A stretch of DNA of 64,000 bases. Origin: Prolixibacteraceae bacterium (GTDB lineage: Bacteria > Bacteroidota > Bacteroidia > Bacteroidales > Prolixibacteraceae). The stretch spans positions 23,644 through 87,643 of the forward strand of contig JANQHI010000008.1 of NCBI GenBank assembly GCA_028282705.1. The letters run 5' to 3'. A program made the translations under genes and the position numbers. The notes under the pieces are model-generated. The model was not told where the DNA came from. It saw only the letters and a list, made by a program, of their open reading frames with translations, and did no database searches. This document shows, piece by piece, positions 17,900 through 27,549 of this stretch; position 1 is the first letter of the stretch; each line of letters begins with the position of its first letter.

Positions 17900-18928
17900 T
17901 TAATCCAGTACAAACCTATAAGTGATGGTACCTTGCTGGTATGCAGGTGCACTATTGTCAACATTGAACCTGGCTTTTAGTGCTGCCTTTTTTGCCTCTG
18001 CCAGCAACCTGGTATCCATTGTGTTTGATCCCCTTGCCCCAGGGGTTGCTTTTGTTACATTCCCATTTTTATCAACTGTAACTTGCACTACTACAACACC
18101 TTCCTCATTGCCAGGGTATTGTGGCTTGGGGAGGTTTATGGCTGACCTGCCATCTAAAGCATAAGACACTCCTGATCCCTGGTTACCAGAGCCACTTCCA
18201 CCTGAACCATAATTATTTGAACTGGAAGAGCCTGTAGGTACACCCTGGTTGCCACCAGGATAAGTTACACCCTGGCTTTTACCAGAATCATTGCCTGCTC
18301 CACCTGTACCTTGCCTACTATTGCTGAATGCACCTCTTGTGCGTGAATTTATTTCACTTATTTTCCTTTGTTCTTCTTCCTTTTTCTTTCTTTCAATCTC
18401 AGCCAGGCGTTGCCTTTCCAACTCTTCTTGCCTCTGCCTTTCAATTTCAGCCTGCCTTTGACGCTCAATCTCTTCCTGCCTCTTCCTTTCTGCTTCTAAC
18501 TCCTCTTGCCTTTTCCTCTCTCTTTCAAGTTCTTCCCTCTTCTTCCTATCTTCCTCCTCTTTTTTCTTTTTCTTAGCTGCTTCAATGGCAGCAGTTTCTT
18601 CATAGTTTTGGGTCATAGCCTCTTCCTTAGCTGTTTCAGGCTTTGTTTTTGGAGGAGGAGTTTTCACAGGAGGAGGGGGAGTTTTTTTAACCTCTTCAAC
18701 TTTCTTTTTTTCTACCTTTTTTTCAGGTGGAGGAGGAGTTGATTTCCTGGGGCTGGGTTCACGTTGCCCCCTGCCTATATTTGAGTTGCCAAAATTTACT
18801 AATATACCTTCTTCTCCTGGAATTGGAAATATTCGTGGAAGTCCAAATATTAAAAGCAATAATAATATAATCAGGTGAAAAATCCCTGACCCCCAAATAC
18901 CTCTTTTATGTTCTTTATAAAAACTCAT
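17900..18928 (-). CDS. tonB: Energy transducer TonB with a long charged spacer
   Basis: A 342-residue TonB-family protein. One membrane helix (about 13-32) precedes a Pro-rich stretch with PPPPEKK and PPPPVK (about 60-95), then a ~110-residue segment of Glu/Arg/Lys/Gln-rich units of the type R-Q-E-E-I/L-E-R (about 100-200), then a Gly/Ser/Asn linker. The C-terminal TonB domain has INLPKPQYPGNEEGVVVVQVTVDKNGNV. The charged run is likely a single rigid helix crossing the periplasm. It directly follows exbD with no gap, so exbB-exbD-tonB form one operon that powers outer-membrane transport. Confidence 0.92.
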   Translation of the reverse strand: MSFYKEHKRGIWGSGIFHLIILLLLLIFGLPRIFPIPGEEGILVNFGNSNIGRGQREPSPRKSTPPPPEKKVEKKKVEEVKKTPPPPVKTPPPKTKPETAKEEAMTQNYEETAAIEAAKKKKKEEEDRKKREELERERKRQEELEAERKRQEEIERQRQAEIERQRQEELERQRLAEIERKKKEEEQRKISEINSRTRGAFSNSRQGTGGAGNDSGKSQGVTYPGGNQGVPTGSSSSNNYGSGGSGSGNQGSGVSYALDGRSAINLPKPQYPGNEEGVVVVQVTVDKNGNVTKATPGARGSNTMDTRLLAEAKKAALKARFNVDNSAPAYQQGTITYRFVLD

Positions 18929-19336
18929 TTACCTGGAAGCCTGGGTTGCCAAGATCATTTTGTATTCATTCCTGCGTGCAATGTTCATGATCTTTACCAC
19001 TTCATCAATGGGTACTGATTTATCAGCATGCAAAGAGATAAACACATCTTTTTGGTTACCAAACTGTTTTACCAAAGCTGGTTCTATTTCCCTGAATGAT
19101 ACCCTTTTGATGTTACCTTTGTCATTTATATAATACCTTTTGTCTTTTGTGATAGAAATGGTAGTTTGAGCTTTTGCTGCAGTCTGGTTATTACTCTGCG
19201 GCAACAACAGTTTCAAAGCATTTGGTGCCACCAGAGTTGATGTAACCATAAAGAATATCAACAGCAAAAAAACAATGTCAGTCATAGATGACATGCTGAA
19301 TGCTGCATTCACTTTATTTCTCCTTTTTAAAGCCAT
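18929..19336 (-). CDS. exbD: Biopolymer transporter ExbD
   Basis: A 135-residue ExbD/TolR family protein: a cytoplasmic N-terminus, one membrane helix containing the conserved Asp (MSSMTDIVFLLLIFFMV), then a periplasmic domain ending in AIIATQASR-like (here MILATQASR). The proton-path Asp is present. It lies 12 nt downstream of exbB and touches tonB. Confidence 0.95.
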   Translation of the reverse strand: MALKRRNKVNAAFSMSSMTDIVFLLLIFFMVTSTLVAPNALKLLLPQSNNQTAAKAQTTISITKDKRYYINDKGNIKRVSFREIEPALVKQFGNQKDVFISLHADKSVPIDEVVKIMNIARRNEYKMILATQASR

Positions 19337-19348
19337 TACCTTCCCTGT

Positions 19349-20029
19349 TTAAGCTGGTTCATTCAATAAATCCATAAAATCAGAAGTTGTAGCCTCCATA
19401 CTGAAGACTACCTTCTCCACATTGCTGACCAGGATGTTGTAAGCAAAGTAAGCTACAATACCTACAATCAGCCCTGCAACAGTAGTTACCATGGCCTGGT
19501 AAATACCAGTTGATAAAAGTGTTACATCAATGTTGTTTCCTGCATTTGACATGTCATAAAAGGCTTGTATCATCCCCATAACAGTCCCCAGGAATCCAAT
19601 CATTGGCGCCCCACCAGCTACTGATGCCAGCACGGGTAACCCTTTTTCAAGTTTTGATATTTCAAGGTTTCCTACATTTTCAATGGCTGTATTTACATCA
19701 GCCAATGGCCTACCTATCCTGCTGATCCCTTTTTCAATCATCCTGGCAGCAGGGGTATTATTGCTTTTTGTCAAAGCCAGCGCAGCATCAATTTTGCCTG
19801 TCATTATATAGGCTTTAACCTTGTCCATTAAAGATATATCAACCTTACCCGCGCGTTTAATTGCAAAATACCTGTCAAAGAATATATACACAGCTATAAT
19901 TGATAACAGTATTATTGGTATCATAATCCAGCCACCTTTTAGGGCAAGGCTTATGAACTTTGTTGAAATACCCTCAGCACCTTCAATGGCTTCAGGGTTA
20001 TTGGCCTGTAATAGAATCAGATTTAACAT
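19349..20029 (-). CDS. exbB: MotA/TolQ/ExbB proton-channel protein
   Basis: A 226-residue protein with three membrane segments (about 28-50, 125-150, 175-200). The conserved block LASVAGGAPMIGFLGTVMGMIQAF and the C-terminal GIYQAMVTTVAGLIVGIVAYFAYN are the ExbB/TolQ signatures. It forms the proton channel with ExbD that energises TonB. It is first in the operon, 31 nt after the nhaD terminator, leaving little room for a separate promoter. Confidence 0.95.
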   Translation of the reverse strand: MLNLILLQANNPEAIEGAEGISTKFISLALKGGWIMIPIILLSIIAVYIFFDRYFAIKRAGKVDISLMDKVKAYIMTGKIDAALALTKSNNTPAARMIEKGISRIGRPLADVNTAIENVGNLEISKLEKGLPVLASVAGGAPMIGFLGTVMGMIQAFYDMSNAGNNIDVTLLSTGIYQAMVTTVAGLIVGIVAYFAYNILVSNVEKVVFSMEATTSDFMDLLNEPA

Positions 20030-20060
20030 TGTTATAATAATTTTTCAAATGGACTACATA

Positions 20061-20094
20061 AAAAACGAGGTATAATTTATTTTATTATACCTCG
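20061..20094 (-). terminator. Intrinsic terminator of nhaD
   Basis: On the minus strand an 11-bp perfect stem, CGAGGTATAAT (20066-20076) with ATTATACCTCG (20084-20094), is followed by TTTTT. It lies 31 nt before exbB. Confidence 0.9.
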
Positions 20095-20176
20095 CTAAAT
20101 TACTCAATATTTTAGTATGCTTTTTTATTTCAAAACCCCGCTGGTAGGTGAGTTATGAACAAAGCAGTATTAATTT

Positions 20177-21619
20177 CTACATTGCAAACATAAGGTAATA
20201 AGTAGCAGCTCCTGCCAGGTAACCTACCAGTGCCAGCAATGAAATCTTTTTTAAATACCAAATAAAATCAATTTTTTCAAGCCCCATTGCTGCAACACCT
20301 GCTGCTGACCCAATTATAAGGATACTGCCACCAGTACCAGCACAGTATGCAAGGAACTGCCAGAATTTCCCGTCAACTACAAAATCAGCCAGGAAGCCTA
20401 CTGTACCTGGTTCAACAACAGGATACATACCCATAGCCCCTGCAACCAATGGTACATTATCTACAATAGCAGAAAGGACTCCAATGATCAAGTTAATGAT
20501 ATAAATATTCTGGAAATTATTCTCAAGGGCTGTGGCCAACACATTTAAATGCCCAACAGATTGGAGAGCAGCTACTGCTGACAATATCCCCAGGAAGAAG
20601 AATATGGTTGGGACATCAATTTTTTTCAATACCCCAATCACAGTAAGCTTTCTTCTGTCCTCAATTGGTTTGTTTCTGTACATAATTTCTGTGGTCAGCC
20701 ATATTACACCCAACCCAAACAACATTCCCATGTAAGGAGGGAGGTGGGTTACAGTTTTAAAAACAGGTACAAACAATAGAGCAGAAACTCCCATAACAAG
20801 CAACAAACTTCTTTCAAAAGAAGAAGTAAATTCTGCTATCTCGCGATTTTTCAGGTTTGGCCTTTGGATATTTCCTTTCAATGTAAAACTTACAATGACC
20901 AAAGGAACAATCATAGTGACCATACTTGGTACAATTACATCCCTTATAATTGGCATGGTTGTTACTTGCCCGCCAATCCAAAGCATAATGGTGGTTACAT
21001 CACCAATGGGTGACCAAGCTCCACCAGCATTGGCAGCTAGTACAATCATACTTGCAAAGAACCACCTGTCTTTTTTACTTTCAATCAATTTCCTAAGTAA
21101 AGCAACCATCACAATGGTAGTAGTCAGGTTATCCAATGCAGCTGACATGAAAAATGTCAAAACACTTAGGATCCAAAGGAGTTTTACTTTATTGGTAGTT
21201 TTAATTTTATCAGTAATAGGCTTAAATCCCTGGTGTTGGTCCACAGTCTCAACAATGGTCATGGCTCCAAGCAGGAAAAACAGGATTTCTGCAATTTCTA
21301 CCAGGTGGTGTTCTAGGTCATGTTTTACAAAGTGGCTTTGGTGTTGTGCTACATCAACAGAATTTGCCCAAACATCTTTAAAATGGTGTGCATCAACATT
21401 TGGCTTTACCCAATTCACTAGGTCATTGGCAGCACTGGTTGCATGGTGCCAAGCAGGGCTTAAGTCTAATTCAAGCAGCCCATGGTGGTTTAAGGCATAT
21501 AGTGCCCACAATACAGTCCCTGTAATTAGTGCTGAAGCAGCTTTATCAATTTTCAAGGGGTGTTCAAGGGCTATTGCGGTGTACCCCAGAACAAATATTA
21601 TTACCATTAATGTAAACAT
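20177..21619 (-). CDS. nhaD: NhaD-type Na+/H+ antiporter
   Basis: A 480-residue protein with about 12 membrane segments. Conserved blocks are FFMSAALDNLTTTIVMVALLRK (about 165-186), AANAGGAWSPIGDVTTIMLW (about 205), and the C-terminal NVPLVAGAMGMYPV and CAGTGGSILIIGSAAGVAAMG. The first ~110 residues include a His-rich soluble loop (HHFKDVWANSVDVAQHQSHFV and neighbouring residues), which could respond to pH. The likely role is sodium export against protons at the inner membrane. Confidence 0.93.
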   Translation of the reverse strand: MFTLMVIIFVLGYTAIALEHPLKIDKAASALITGTVLWALYALNHHGLLELDLSPAWHHATSAANDLVNWVKPNVDAHHFKDVWANSVDVAQHQSHFVKHDLEHHLVEIAEILFFLLGAMTIVETVDQHQGFKPITDKIKTTNKVKLLWILSVLTFFMSAALDNLTTTIVMVALLRKLIESKKDRWFFASMIVLAANAGGAWSPIGDVTTIMLWIGGQVTTMPIIRDVIVPSMVTMIVPLVIVSFTLKGNIQRPNLKNREIAEFTSSFERSLLLVMGVSALLFVPVFKTVTHLPPYMGMLFGLGVIWLTTEIMYRNKPIEDRRKLTVIGVLKKIDVPTIFFFLGILSAVAALQSVGHLNVLATALENNFQNIYIINLIIGVLSAIVDNVPLVAGAMGMYPVVEPGTVGFLADFVVDGKFWQFLAYCAGTGGSILIIGSAAGVAAMGLEKIDFIWYLKKISLLALVGYLAGAATYYLMFAM

Positions 21620-21788
21620 AATTCAGTTATTTTAGTTAAAAAAATTGAGGTGCTAAATTAAAATATCATGGGAAAATTCTATATTAAATAGGCTATAAAA
21701 TCAATTCAGCAGGAAAGAATTTAACATACCAGGTATGGTAAAGATTCATCAAAAATAGAATTAAGGTAAAAAGGTATTTATGGCTACT

Positions 21789-24700
21789 TTAGTTTTTGGT
21801 CTTTTTGTTTCTTTTCCTGAACAGGTTTACAATTTTATCCATAAGTTCTTCAAGGGTATTAAATTCCTCTTTAAAGGAAAAGCCCAGCCCTTGGGTATAG
21901 GGGGCAGTTTCATAAATAAGGTTATTATTTGAACGGTTATAGGCTTTCAGTTGAAGCTTTCCATTGTCAGTAAGTTTCACTTTTAGGTCAAAATCTCCAA
22001 TTAGCTGGCTGTTATTGCTTTCAGAAGGGTTGGCATTATTCCCAATATTGCCATTAATGGTAACCCTGTCATTGAACATTTGGGTGCTGAGTGCCAGTTC
22101 TATTTCATCATTGGTAAGTTGTGTACCAGGCCTGTAATTCAGCCCAATATCAACATCATTGCTAATTTGTGACAGCCACTTGCTCAACTGGTTTGAGAAA
22201 AGCTCACTTGCTGTTGTCCCAATAACATTTGGGGAATTTGCTTCATAGGTTCCCCTCATGTATTCTGGGGTATAAAACTGCCCCAATACCAGCAATGATA
22301 AGATTTGCCTGTTCATCTCTTCTTCAGTATTGAAGAATTGTTGTAGTTCATCAACAATCCTGTCCTCAGCAGTGGGGAATTCAATATCAAAATTAATGGT
22401 TGGGTTGGCCAGCTGATCAGTCAACAATATCTTACAGTCAACAGGTATCCTTTGGGTATAATCAATGTTTTCATAAGTATTCACAAATAATTCATAGAGT
22501 GAAGCTTTCAGTTTGTACACAGCATTTACATCAATATTGGCATTATAAGGGTTGCCTGTCCACACAATAGAGCTACCTTGCCCAATAGTAAATTTTTTAT
22601 TGATCACATTTTGCAGGGTAAACAGGTAATCCCCCTGTTCAATCCTATAGTCACCATACAATTCAATATTCCCTTTATTATCCATCCCAAAACGCATAAC
22701 CCCTTCTCCCTGGGTTTTGATGATATCACCAATCTGGGAGTTGTAAATGATCTGTACTTTGGCTTCCGGGGTTGCCCTTATGGTTAGGTTCAGGTTGAAA
22801 GAAGTGTCTTGTTTAGGTTTGAACAATTCTTCTTTCTCTTCCTCAAATGAATGAGGTTCAATAAATTGTATAAAATCATAATTTTCAACATTTTCCCCAT
22901 AATCAAGAGAAATGTTGACATCAGTACCCAAAAGGGAGGTAGCATCACCATCTAGGCTTACATTGGTGCCCTGCCCTGTAATAAATATATTCCCATCCGC
23001 ATAAATCTTCCCATAGAAAATTTCATTCTCTTTGGGAGTAGTGTTTATGGCAAGTATTTTTGAAGTATTTACAGAAAGGTTATAGGCCATGTCTTTAAAA
23101 TTACTGTGGGTGAGGTAGCCATCCAAAATACCTGTGTTTTTTTCTACATCATTAATTTCAATGTTCCTGAAAATTATGGAATCTCCAGAAAAAGTTACTG
23201 AATCTGTAAAGTGGTAACTAACCTTTGTGTAGTCAATACTTAACCCTGCATTTTTCCCTGCTAAAGTACCATCAATAAGTAACTTGGAAGGCTTACCATG
23301 GATGCGCAATTGCCCTATTGCATCACCATGGAAATTGGAGAAATTCCTGCGGATAAGCTTTTCCAATATGATCAGTGATAAGTGGTCAAACCTGGCATTG
23401 AAGCTAAGGGTGTCATTCACTGGGTCATAATAGCCAGATGCAAAAAGTTGCTGCCTGTTGTTTTTTTCAGCTTTAAGTATGGTAATCACTTTTTCATTCT
23501 CCGCATCCCACTCATTTAATACTGTAAGGTTTCCCAACCCTTGCTCCCTAAATGTCATGTTGCTGATTGAAGCATTTGAACTGAGGAAGGTTTGCCCATA
23601 TACATTTGTAAGCCCAATGGTACCATTTAGCAAGCCATCTACTTCTGTATTAGCCTGAAGGTATTGGCTAAGCTGCCCCAGCCCAATGTTTTTGAAATTA
23701 AAGGTGAGTTTATCTTCTTTGTCAACTGATATTTTGCCATCAGCAGTTATAAACTGGTTGGCTTTGTGGATTTTTAACTGGTTGATATCAATGGTGGTGG
23801 TATCAATGAATATGGTTGTAGGGTTTATAGTCCACAATGAATCTGCAATATATATTTTTGAAGGCAACACATTTACGGCCATTTTAGGGAGGCCTGATGC
23901 ATTTTCCTTAAAAGCAGTTTCTGCAGACAGGCTACCACTGTAGGTAAGGTTGTGGTAATTGTTCCAGGTAAACCTTGTTGCCAGGTTGTTACCTTTGGCC
24001 TCATTGTTAAGCACCAGGTTATACAGGCTTAATCCATTTTCAGTATGGATCTCCCCTAATTTTATTTTTGATGAAAATGAATCCCCTGAATATGTTTTCA
24101 ATGAAATATCTCGCAAAGCCAGGTTATTATAATTTATTCCAGGGATATCCCCATCAAGGTTGAAAACCCCTTTTCCTGAATCAATTTCACCTTCAATTGT
24201 AAAAGGTTTGGAAACTTTTAATTCAGGCTTAAACACCTCTGCAATCTTTCCTAGATTGTCAGCAGAAAGTTTAAAGTAGAAATTATTTATTTCATTGGCA
24301 TTAACAGGTGTTGCATGAAAAGCAGGTAGGTAATGGCTGATGATATTGGCAAAGCCTGGTTTTATTGACCTGAAATTATAATCACCTTTAATGATAAGGT
24401 TTGCAAAACCTGAAAAGAACTCCAGGTTCCTGGTACTATCTTCTTTGCTGGTCTTTAACATCATCCCGTTTAAAGGTATTGAACCATTTTGGTTGCTGTA
24501 ATTGCCATTTTCAATTTCAATGGTACCTTTAAGGTTGTCAATACTGTTCCCAATAAAATTAGCTTTCATGATCAATGACAAGCCTGAACGCTTGTAGTAA
24601 GGGTCAATATTCAAAGCTTTCAGGTCAGCATTATATAAAAACAGGTTAAAATCAAATTCAGGGACTTCAGGTTTTAGGTTGAGGTCCCCATTGAAATCAA

Positions 24701-26216
24701 AACGTAAATTAGGGTCATCAATGCTTATGCTGCCATCAAAGCTTTTATCAAAAAAACCACCATTCAGGTTGATGTTTCTATATGTGTACCCATTGGCTTC
24801 CAGTGAGTTGATAATGCCATCAAATGTCCCATCTATTGAAAGGTCCTGATGGTTGAATATACCATATGTATCACCACTAAAAGTGGTTTCCCCTACATAA
24901 TTATTCAAGAACAAAGCTCCTGCATTAAAATCAGTGGTAGCTAGCTCCCCTTTAAAAGTAACAGTCCCAGTTTCGTTTGGCACAATGGCAATATCAGTTG
25001 AAATTTCGCCCATTTTACTATACAGGTTTCCATATGAAACAAAATCATTTAGGAATCCTGTGAAATTCCCAGTGTATGTAACAAGTCCTGCATCATAAAG
25101 GGTTTTAGGAAATTCAAGGGTTTGGTTTTGAGCACTTTCAGGTAATTTTATTTTACTTAAATCATTAAAATCCCATTGCGCCCTTTTTATATCAAGGAAT
25201 ATGAACATGTTGTTCAGCTCAGTCAACCCATTCAGTGAAAAGTTGCAGTCAACCAATGTACTGTCACCAGTTGAGATCAATATATCAGTACCCTTTAAAT
25301 TCTCCAATGTCCCTTTTATATTCCCTGAATAAGTTACTTTTTGTTCCATACCTGCCAGCTGGGGGACAAATGAAGCAATATCAGCTAAGTTGACTTCAGA
25401 TTTACGAACAGCAAAGTTGATAGTTGAGTTATCCAAAGATTTTAGGGTGTCATTTCCAAAAGTAAGTTCCAACCCTGAATTTAAAACCTGTGATTTGCTG
25501 GTTTCAATGGTTAAACCAGAAAACTTTACCATGGATGGGCAAAATAAAAATTTGGTTGAAAGGTTTTTTAAATGAAAATTGTCAGCATAAGTAAATGCCA
25601 ACCCATCCATTTCAAAGCCAACGGAATCACCCATGAAATAAAAATTATTCACCTCACAACCTATGTCATTGATGGCAAGGTTAATCTCTTTTGAATAATC
25701 AGTGTAGGCTAGTTGTGATTGGGTTAATTTAAAATTGTTGCAATTTATTTCCCATGCCCTATCTTTTTTAGGGGCTGCTTTTTCCTCATTGTTTACTAGC
25801 CTTTGGAAGTTTAAGGTATTGGTTGAATCCCTCACCAAAAAAGCTTTTGATTTTTCAAATTCAATTTGTTTAAGTGCAATGTATTTCTTTTTTAACCTGA
25901 ATGAATCAATCCTGGTATGGATGGCTTCAGCATAAAATAGTGAGTCGCCCGAAGGGCTTTGCAGCAAAATATCTTCAAGGCTCATGTGGTTGAAAAAGCC
26001 AATATCAACCTTGCCAATATGTATATTGGCATCTATATTTTCAGTAAGGTTGTTGGTAATTTTCTGGATTAGGAATCTTTGTACACTATTGCTGTTTAAA
26101 GCTATGCTAAAGCCAACTGCTACTAATAAAAGTGCAGAGGCAACAATAATCGTTATTTTCCATCCTTTTTTGATAACTTTACCCCGTTTTTGCAAAAATA
26201 TACAAAATGCGTGCAA
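21789..26216 (-). CDS. tamB: TamB-family translocation and assembly protein
   Basis: A 1,475-residue protein with one N-terminal membrane anchor (about 20-42), a very long beta-helical periplasmic body with repeated short strands, and a C-terminal DUF490/TamB domain (about 1,160-1,450). TamB-type proteins bridge inner and outer membranes and carry phospholipids or aid barrel assembly. No ATG lies before the membrane anchor: TTG codons at 26216 and 26195 are the candidate starts. It is divergent from tsaD with a 48-nt gap. A barrel partner (TamA) is not in this window. Confidence 0.88.
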   Translation of the reverse strand: MHAFCIFLQKRGKVIKKGWKITIIVASALLLVAVGFSIALNSNSVQRFLIQKITNNLTENIDANIHIGKVDIGFFNHMSLEDILLQSPSGDSLFYAEAIHTRIDSFRLKKKYIALKQIEFEKSKAFLVRDSTNTLNFQRLVNNEEKAAPKKDRAWEINCNNFKLTQSQLAYTDYSKEINLAINDIGCEVNNFYFMGDSVGFEMDGLAFTYADNFHLKNLSTKFLFCPSMVKFSGLTIETSKSQVLNSGLELTFGNDTLKSLDNSTINFAVRKSEVNLADIASFVPQLAGMEQKVTYSGNIKGTLENLKGTDILISTGDSTLVDCNFSLNGLTELNNMFIFLDIKRAQWDFNDLSKIKLPESAQNQTLEFPKTLYDAGLVTYTGNFTGFLNDFVSYGNLYSKMGEISTDIAIVPNETGTVTFKGELATTDFNAGALFLNNYVGETTFSGDTYGIFNHQDLSIDGTFDGIINSLEANGYTYRNINLNGGFFDKSFDGSISIDDPNLRFDFNGDLNLKPEVPEFDFNLFLYNADLKALNIDPYYKRSGLSLIMKANFIGNSIDNLKGTIEIENGNYSNQNGSIPLNGMMLKTSKEDSTRNLEFFSGFANLIIKGDYNFRSIKPGFANIISHYLPAFHATPVNANEINNFYFKLSADNLGKIAEVFKPELKVSKPFTIEGEIDSGKGVFNLDGDIPGINYNNLALRDISLKTYSGDSFSSKIKLGEIHTENGLSLYNLVLNNEAKGNNLATRFTWNNYHNLTYSGSLSAETAFKENASGLPKMAVNVLPSKIYIADSLWTINPTTIFIDTTTIDINQLKIHKANQFITADGKISVDKEDKLTFNFKNIGLGQLSQYLQANTEVDGLLNGTIGLTNVYGQTFLSSNASISNMTFREQGLGNLTVLNEWDAENEKVITILKAEKNNRQQLFASGYYDPVNDTLSFNARFDHLSLIILEKLIRRNFSNFHGDAIGQLRIHGKPSKLLIDGTLAGKNAGLSIDYTKVSYHFTDSVTFSGDSIIFRNIEINDVEKNTGILDGYLTHSNFKDMAYNLSVNTSKILAINTTPKENEIFYGKIYADGNIFITGQGTNVSLDGDATSLLGTDVNISLDYGENVENYDFIQFIEPHSFEEEKEELFKPKQDTSFNLNLTIRATPEAKVQIIYNSQIGDIIKTQGEGVMRFGMDNKGNIELYGDYRIEQGDYLFTLQNVINKKFTIGQGSSIVWTGNPYNANIDVNAVYKLKASLYELFVNTYENIDYTQRIPVDCKILLTDQLANPTINFDIEFPTAEDRIVDELQQFFNTEEEMNRQILSLLVLGQFYTPEYMRGTYEANSPNVIGTTASELFSNQLSKWLSQISNDVDIGLNYRPGTQLTNDEIELALSTQMFNDRVTINGNIGNNANPSESNNSQLIGDFDLKVKLTDNGKLQLKAYNRSNNNLIYETAPYTQGLGFSFKEEFNTLEELMDKIVNLFRKRNKKTKN

Positions 26217-26264
26217 TAATTAGCCAGAAGCTTTATTAAAAACGTTTGGGAAAGAAAAAGTATT

Positions 26265-27302
26265 ATGATGGATAATGAAGAAAGGCCAATTGTTATTTTA
26301 GGTATAGAGTCATCATGTGATGATACTTCAGCAGCAATTATAAAAGATGGGGTAATACTTTCCAATATTGTTGCAGGGCAAAAGGTGCATGAAGAATATG
26401 GTGGGGTAGTGCCAGAACTGGCTTCAAGGGCACACCAGCAAAATATTATCCCAGTAGTTGACCAGGCTATAAAAAAAGCTGGGGTTTCCCAGTCAGAAGT
26501 TAGTGCCATTGCTTTTACCAGGGGGCCTGGTTTGTTGGGGTCATTATTGGTGGGTACATCATTTGCAAAGGGGTTTTCCCTTTCTGCTGGTGTCCCATTA
26601 ATTGAAGTAAACCACCTTCAGGGGCATGTGCTGGCTTTGTTTATCCAGGAAAATAATGAGCCATTTAACCCACCTTCATTCCCATTTTTATGCTTGTTAG
26701 TATCAGGAGGGAATTCACAGATCATCTTGGTTGAAGATTACCTTAAAATGAAAGTGATTGGGCAAACCATTGATGATGCTGCTGGTGAAGCATTTGATAA
26801 ATGTGCAAAAGTAATGGGGCTTCCTTACCCTGGTGGCCCTTATATTGATAAATTTGCCAAAGAAGGAGACCCTTTAAAATTTGAATTTTCGCGTCCACGC
26901 ATCCCAGGGTTAGATTATAGTTTTTCGGGGTTAAAAACCAATTTCTTGTACTTCCTGAGAGATAATTTAAAAGAAAACCCCCAGTTTATTGAAGAAAATA
27001 AAACAGACCTTTGTGCTTCTTTGCAACATACCATCAATGACATTTTAATGTCAAAGTTAAAAAGGGCTGTAAAAGAGACTGGGATTAAAGAGGTGACCAT
27101 TGCAGGTGGCGTTTCAGCAAACTCTGGGTTAAGGGGCAGGTTGCAAGATGATGCAAAAAAATATAGTTGGAACCTGATCATACCCAAATTTGAATATACC
27201 ATGGATAATGCAGCCATGATTGCTATAACAGGTTATTACAAATACCTAAACAAAGAATTTACTGGCCAGGATGTGGTGCCTTTTGCAAGGACACAACTGT
27301 AA
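26265..27302 (+). CDS. tsaD: tRNA N6-adenosine threonylcarbamoyltransferase TsaD
   Basis: A 345-residue ASKHA-fold protein of standard length. It has GIESSCDDTSAA (about 14-25), SRAHQQNIIP, the metal-binding NHLQGH (His-x3-His), the SGGNSQII nucleotide loop, PGGPYIDKFA, and the late AGGVSANSGLR. TsaD transfers the threonylcarbamoyl group to A37 of ANN-reading tRNAs. A second in-frame ATG is next to the first. The gene is essential in most bacteria. Confidence 0.97.
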   Translation: MMDNEERPIVILGIESSCDDTSAAIIKDGVILSNIVAGQKVHEEYGGVVPELASRAHQQNIIPVVDQAIKKAGVSQSEVSAIAFTRGPGLLGSLLVGTSFAKGFSLSAGVPLIEVNHLQGHVLALFIQENNEPFNPPSFPFLCLLVSGGNSQIILVEDYLKMKVIGQTIDDAAGEAFDKCAKVMGLPYPGGPYIDKFAKEGDPLKFEFSRPRIPGLDYSFSGLKTNFLYFLRDNLKENPQFIEENKTDLCASLQHTINDILMSKLKRAVKETGIKEVTIAGGVSANSGLRGRLQDDAKKYSWNLIIPKFEYTMDNAAMIAITGYYKYLNKEFTGQDVVPFARTQL

Positions 27303-27356
27303 ATACCTGCTGCTTGCAATTAAGCTTCATCCATTTTAGCTTCTTTTATATTTCCA

Positions 27357-27387
27357 TGCCTGGAAAATAATCCATTTTCAGGGCATA
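27357..27387 (+). repeat. Imperfect hairpin downstream of tsaD
   Basis: ATGCCTGGAAAA and TTTTCAGGGCAT form a 12-bp stem with one wobble and one mismatch and a 7-nt loop, 54 nt after tsaD. No T-run follows, so it is not a classical terminator. Confidence 0.4.
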
Positions 27388-27439
27388 AAATCCATGCCTA
27401 AAAGTTATGGGTTTGTGTTTTATAGCATAAATTTTTAAG

Positions 27440-27453
27440 CGCAAAGCTTTGCG
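27440..27453. promoter_or_regulatory. Perfect 14-bp palindrome upstream of the GDP-sugar operon
   Basis: CGCAAAGCTTTGCG is exactly self-complementary and lies 97 nt before the first gene of the operon, followed by TTAACCTTTG which resembles a -7 element. The position suits an operator for a dimeric regulator; that role is inference. Confidence 0.4.
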
Positions 27454-27549
27454 TTAACCTTTGCATTAATTTGCAGTAGAACAGCATGTTGCAGGCTTTT
27501 TTAAAGATGCCCATATTTGCAATGGAAATAAAAATTAAAACAGAAAAAA

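Noticed and set aside
27357..27387. Terminator of tsaD
   Set aside because: The hairpin is imperfect and is followed by A-rich rather than T-rich sequence on the plus strand. It is kept only as a repeat.
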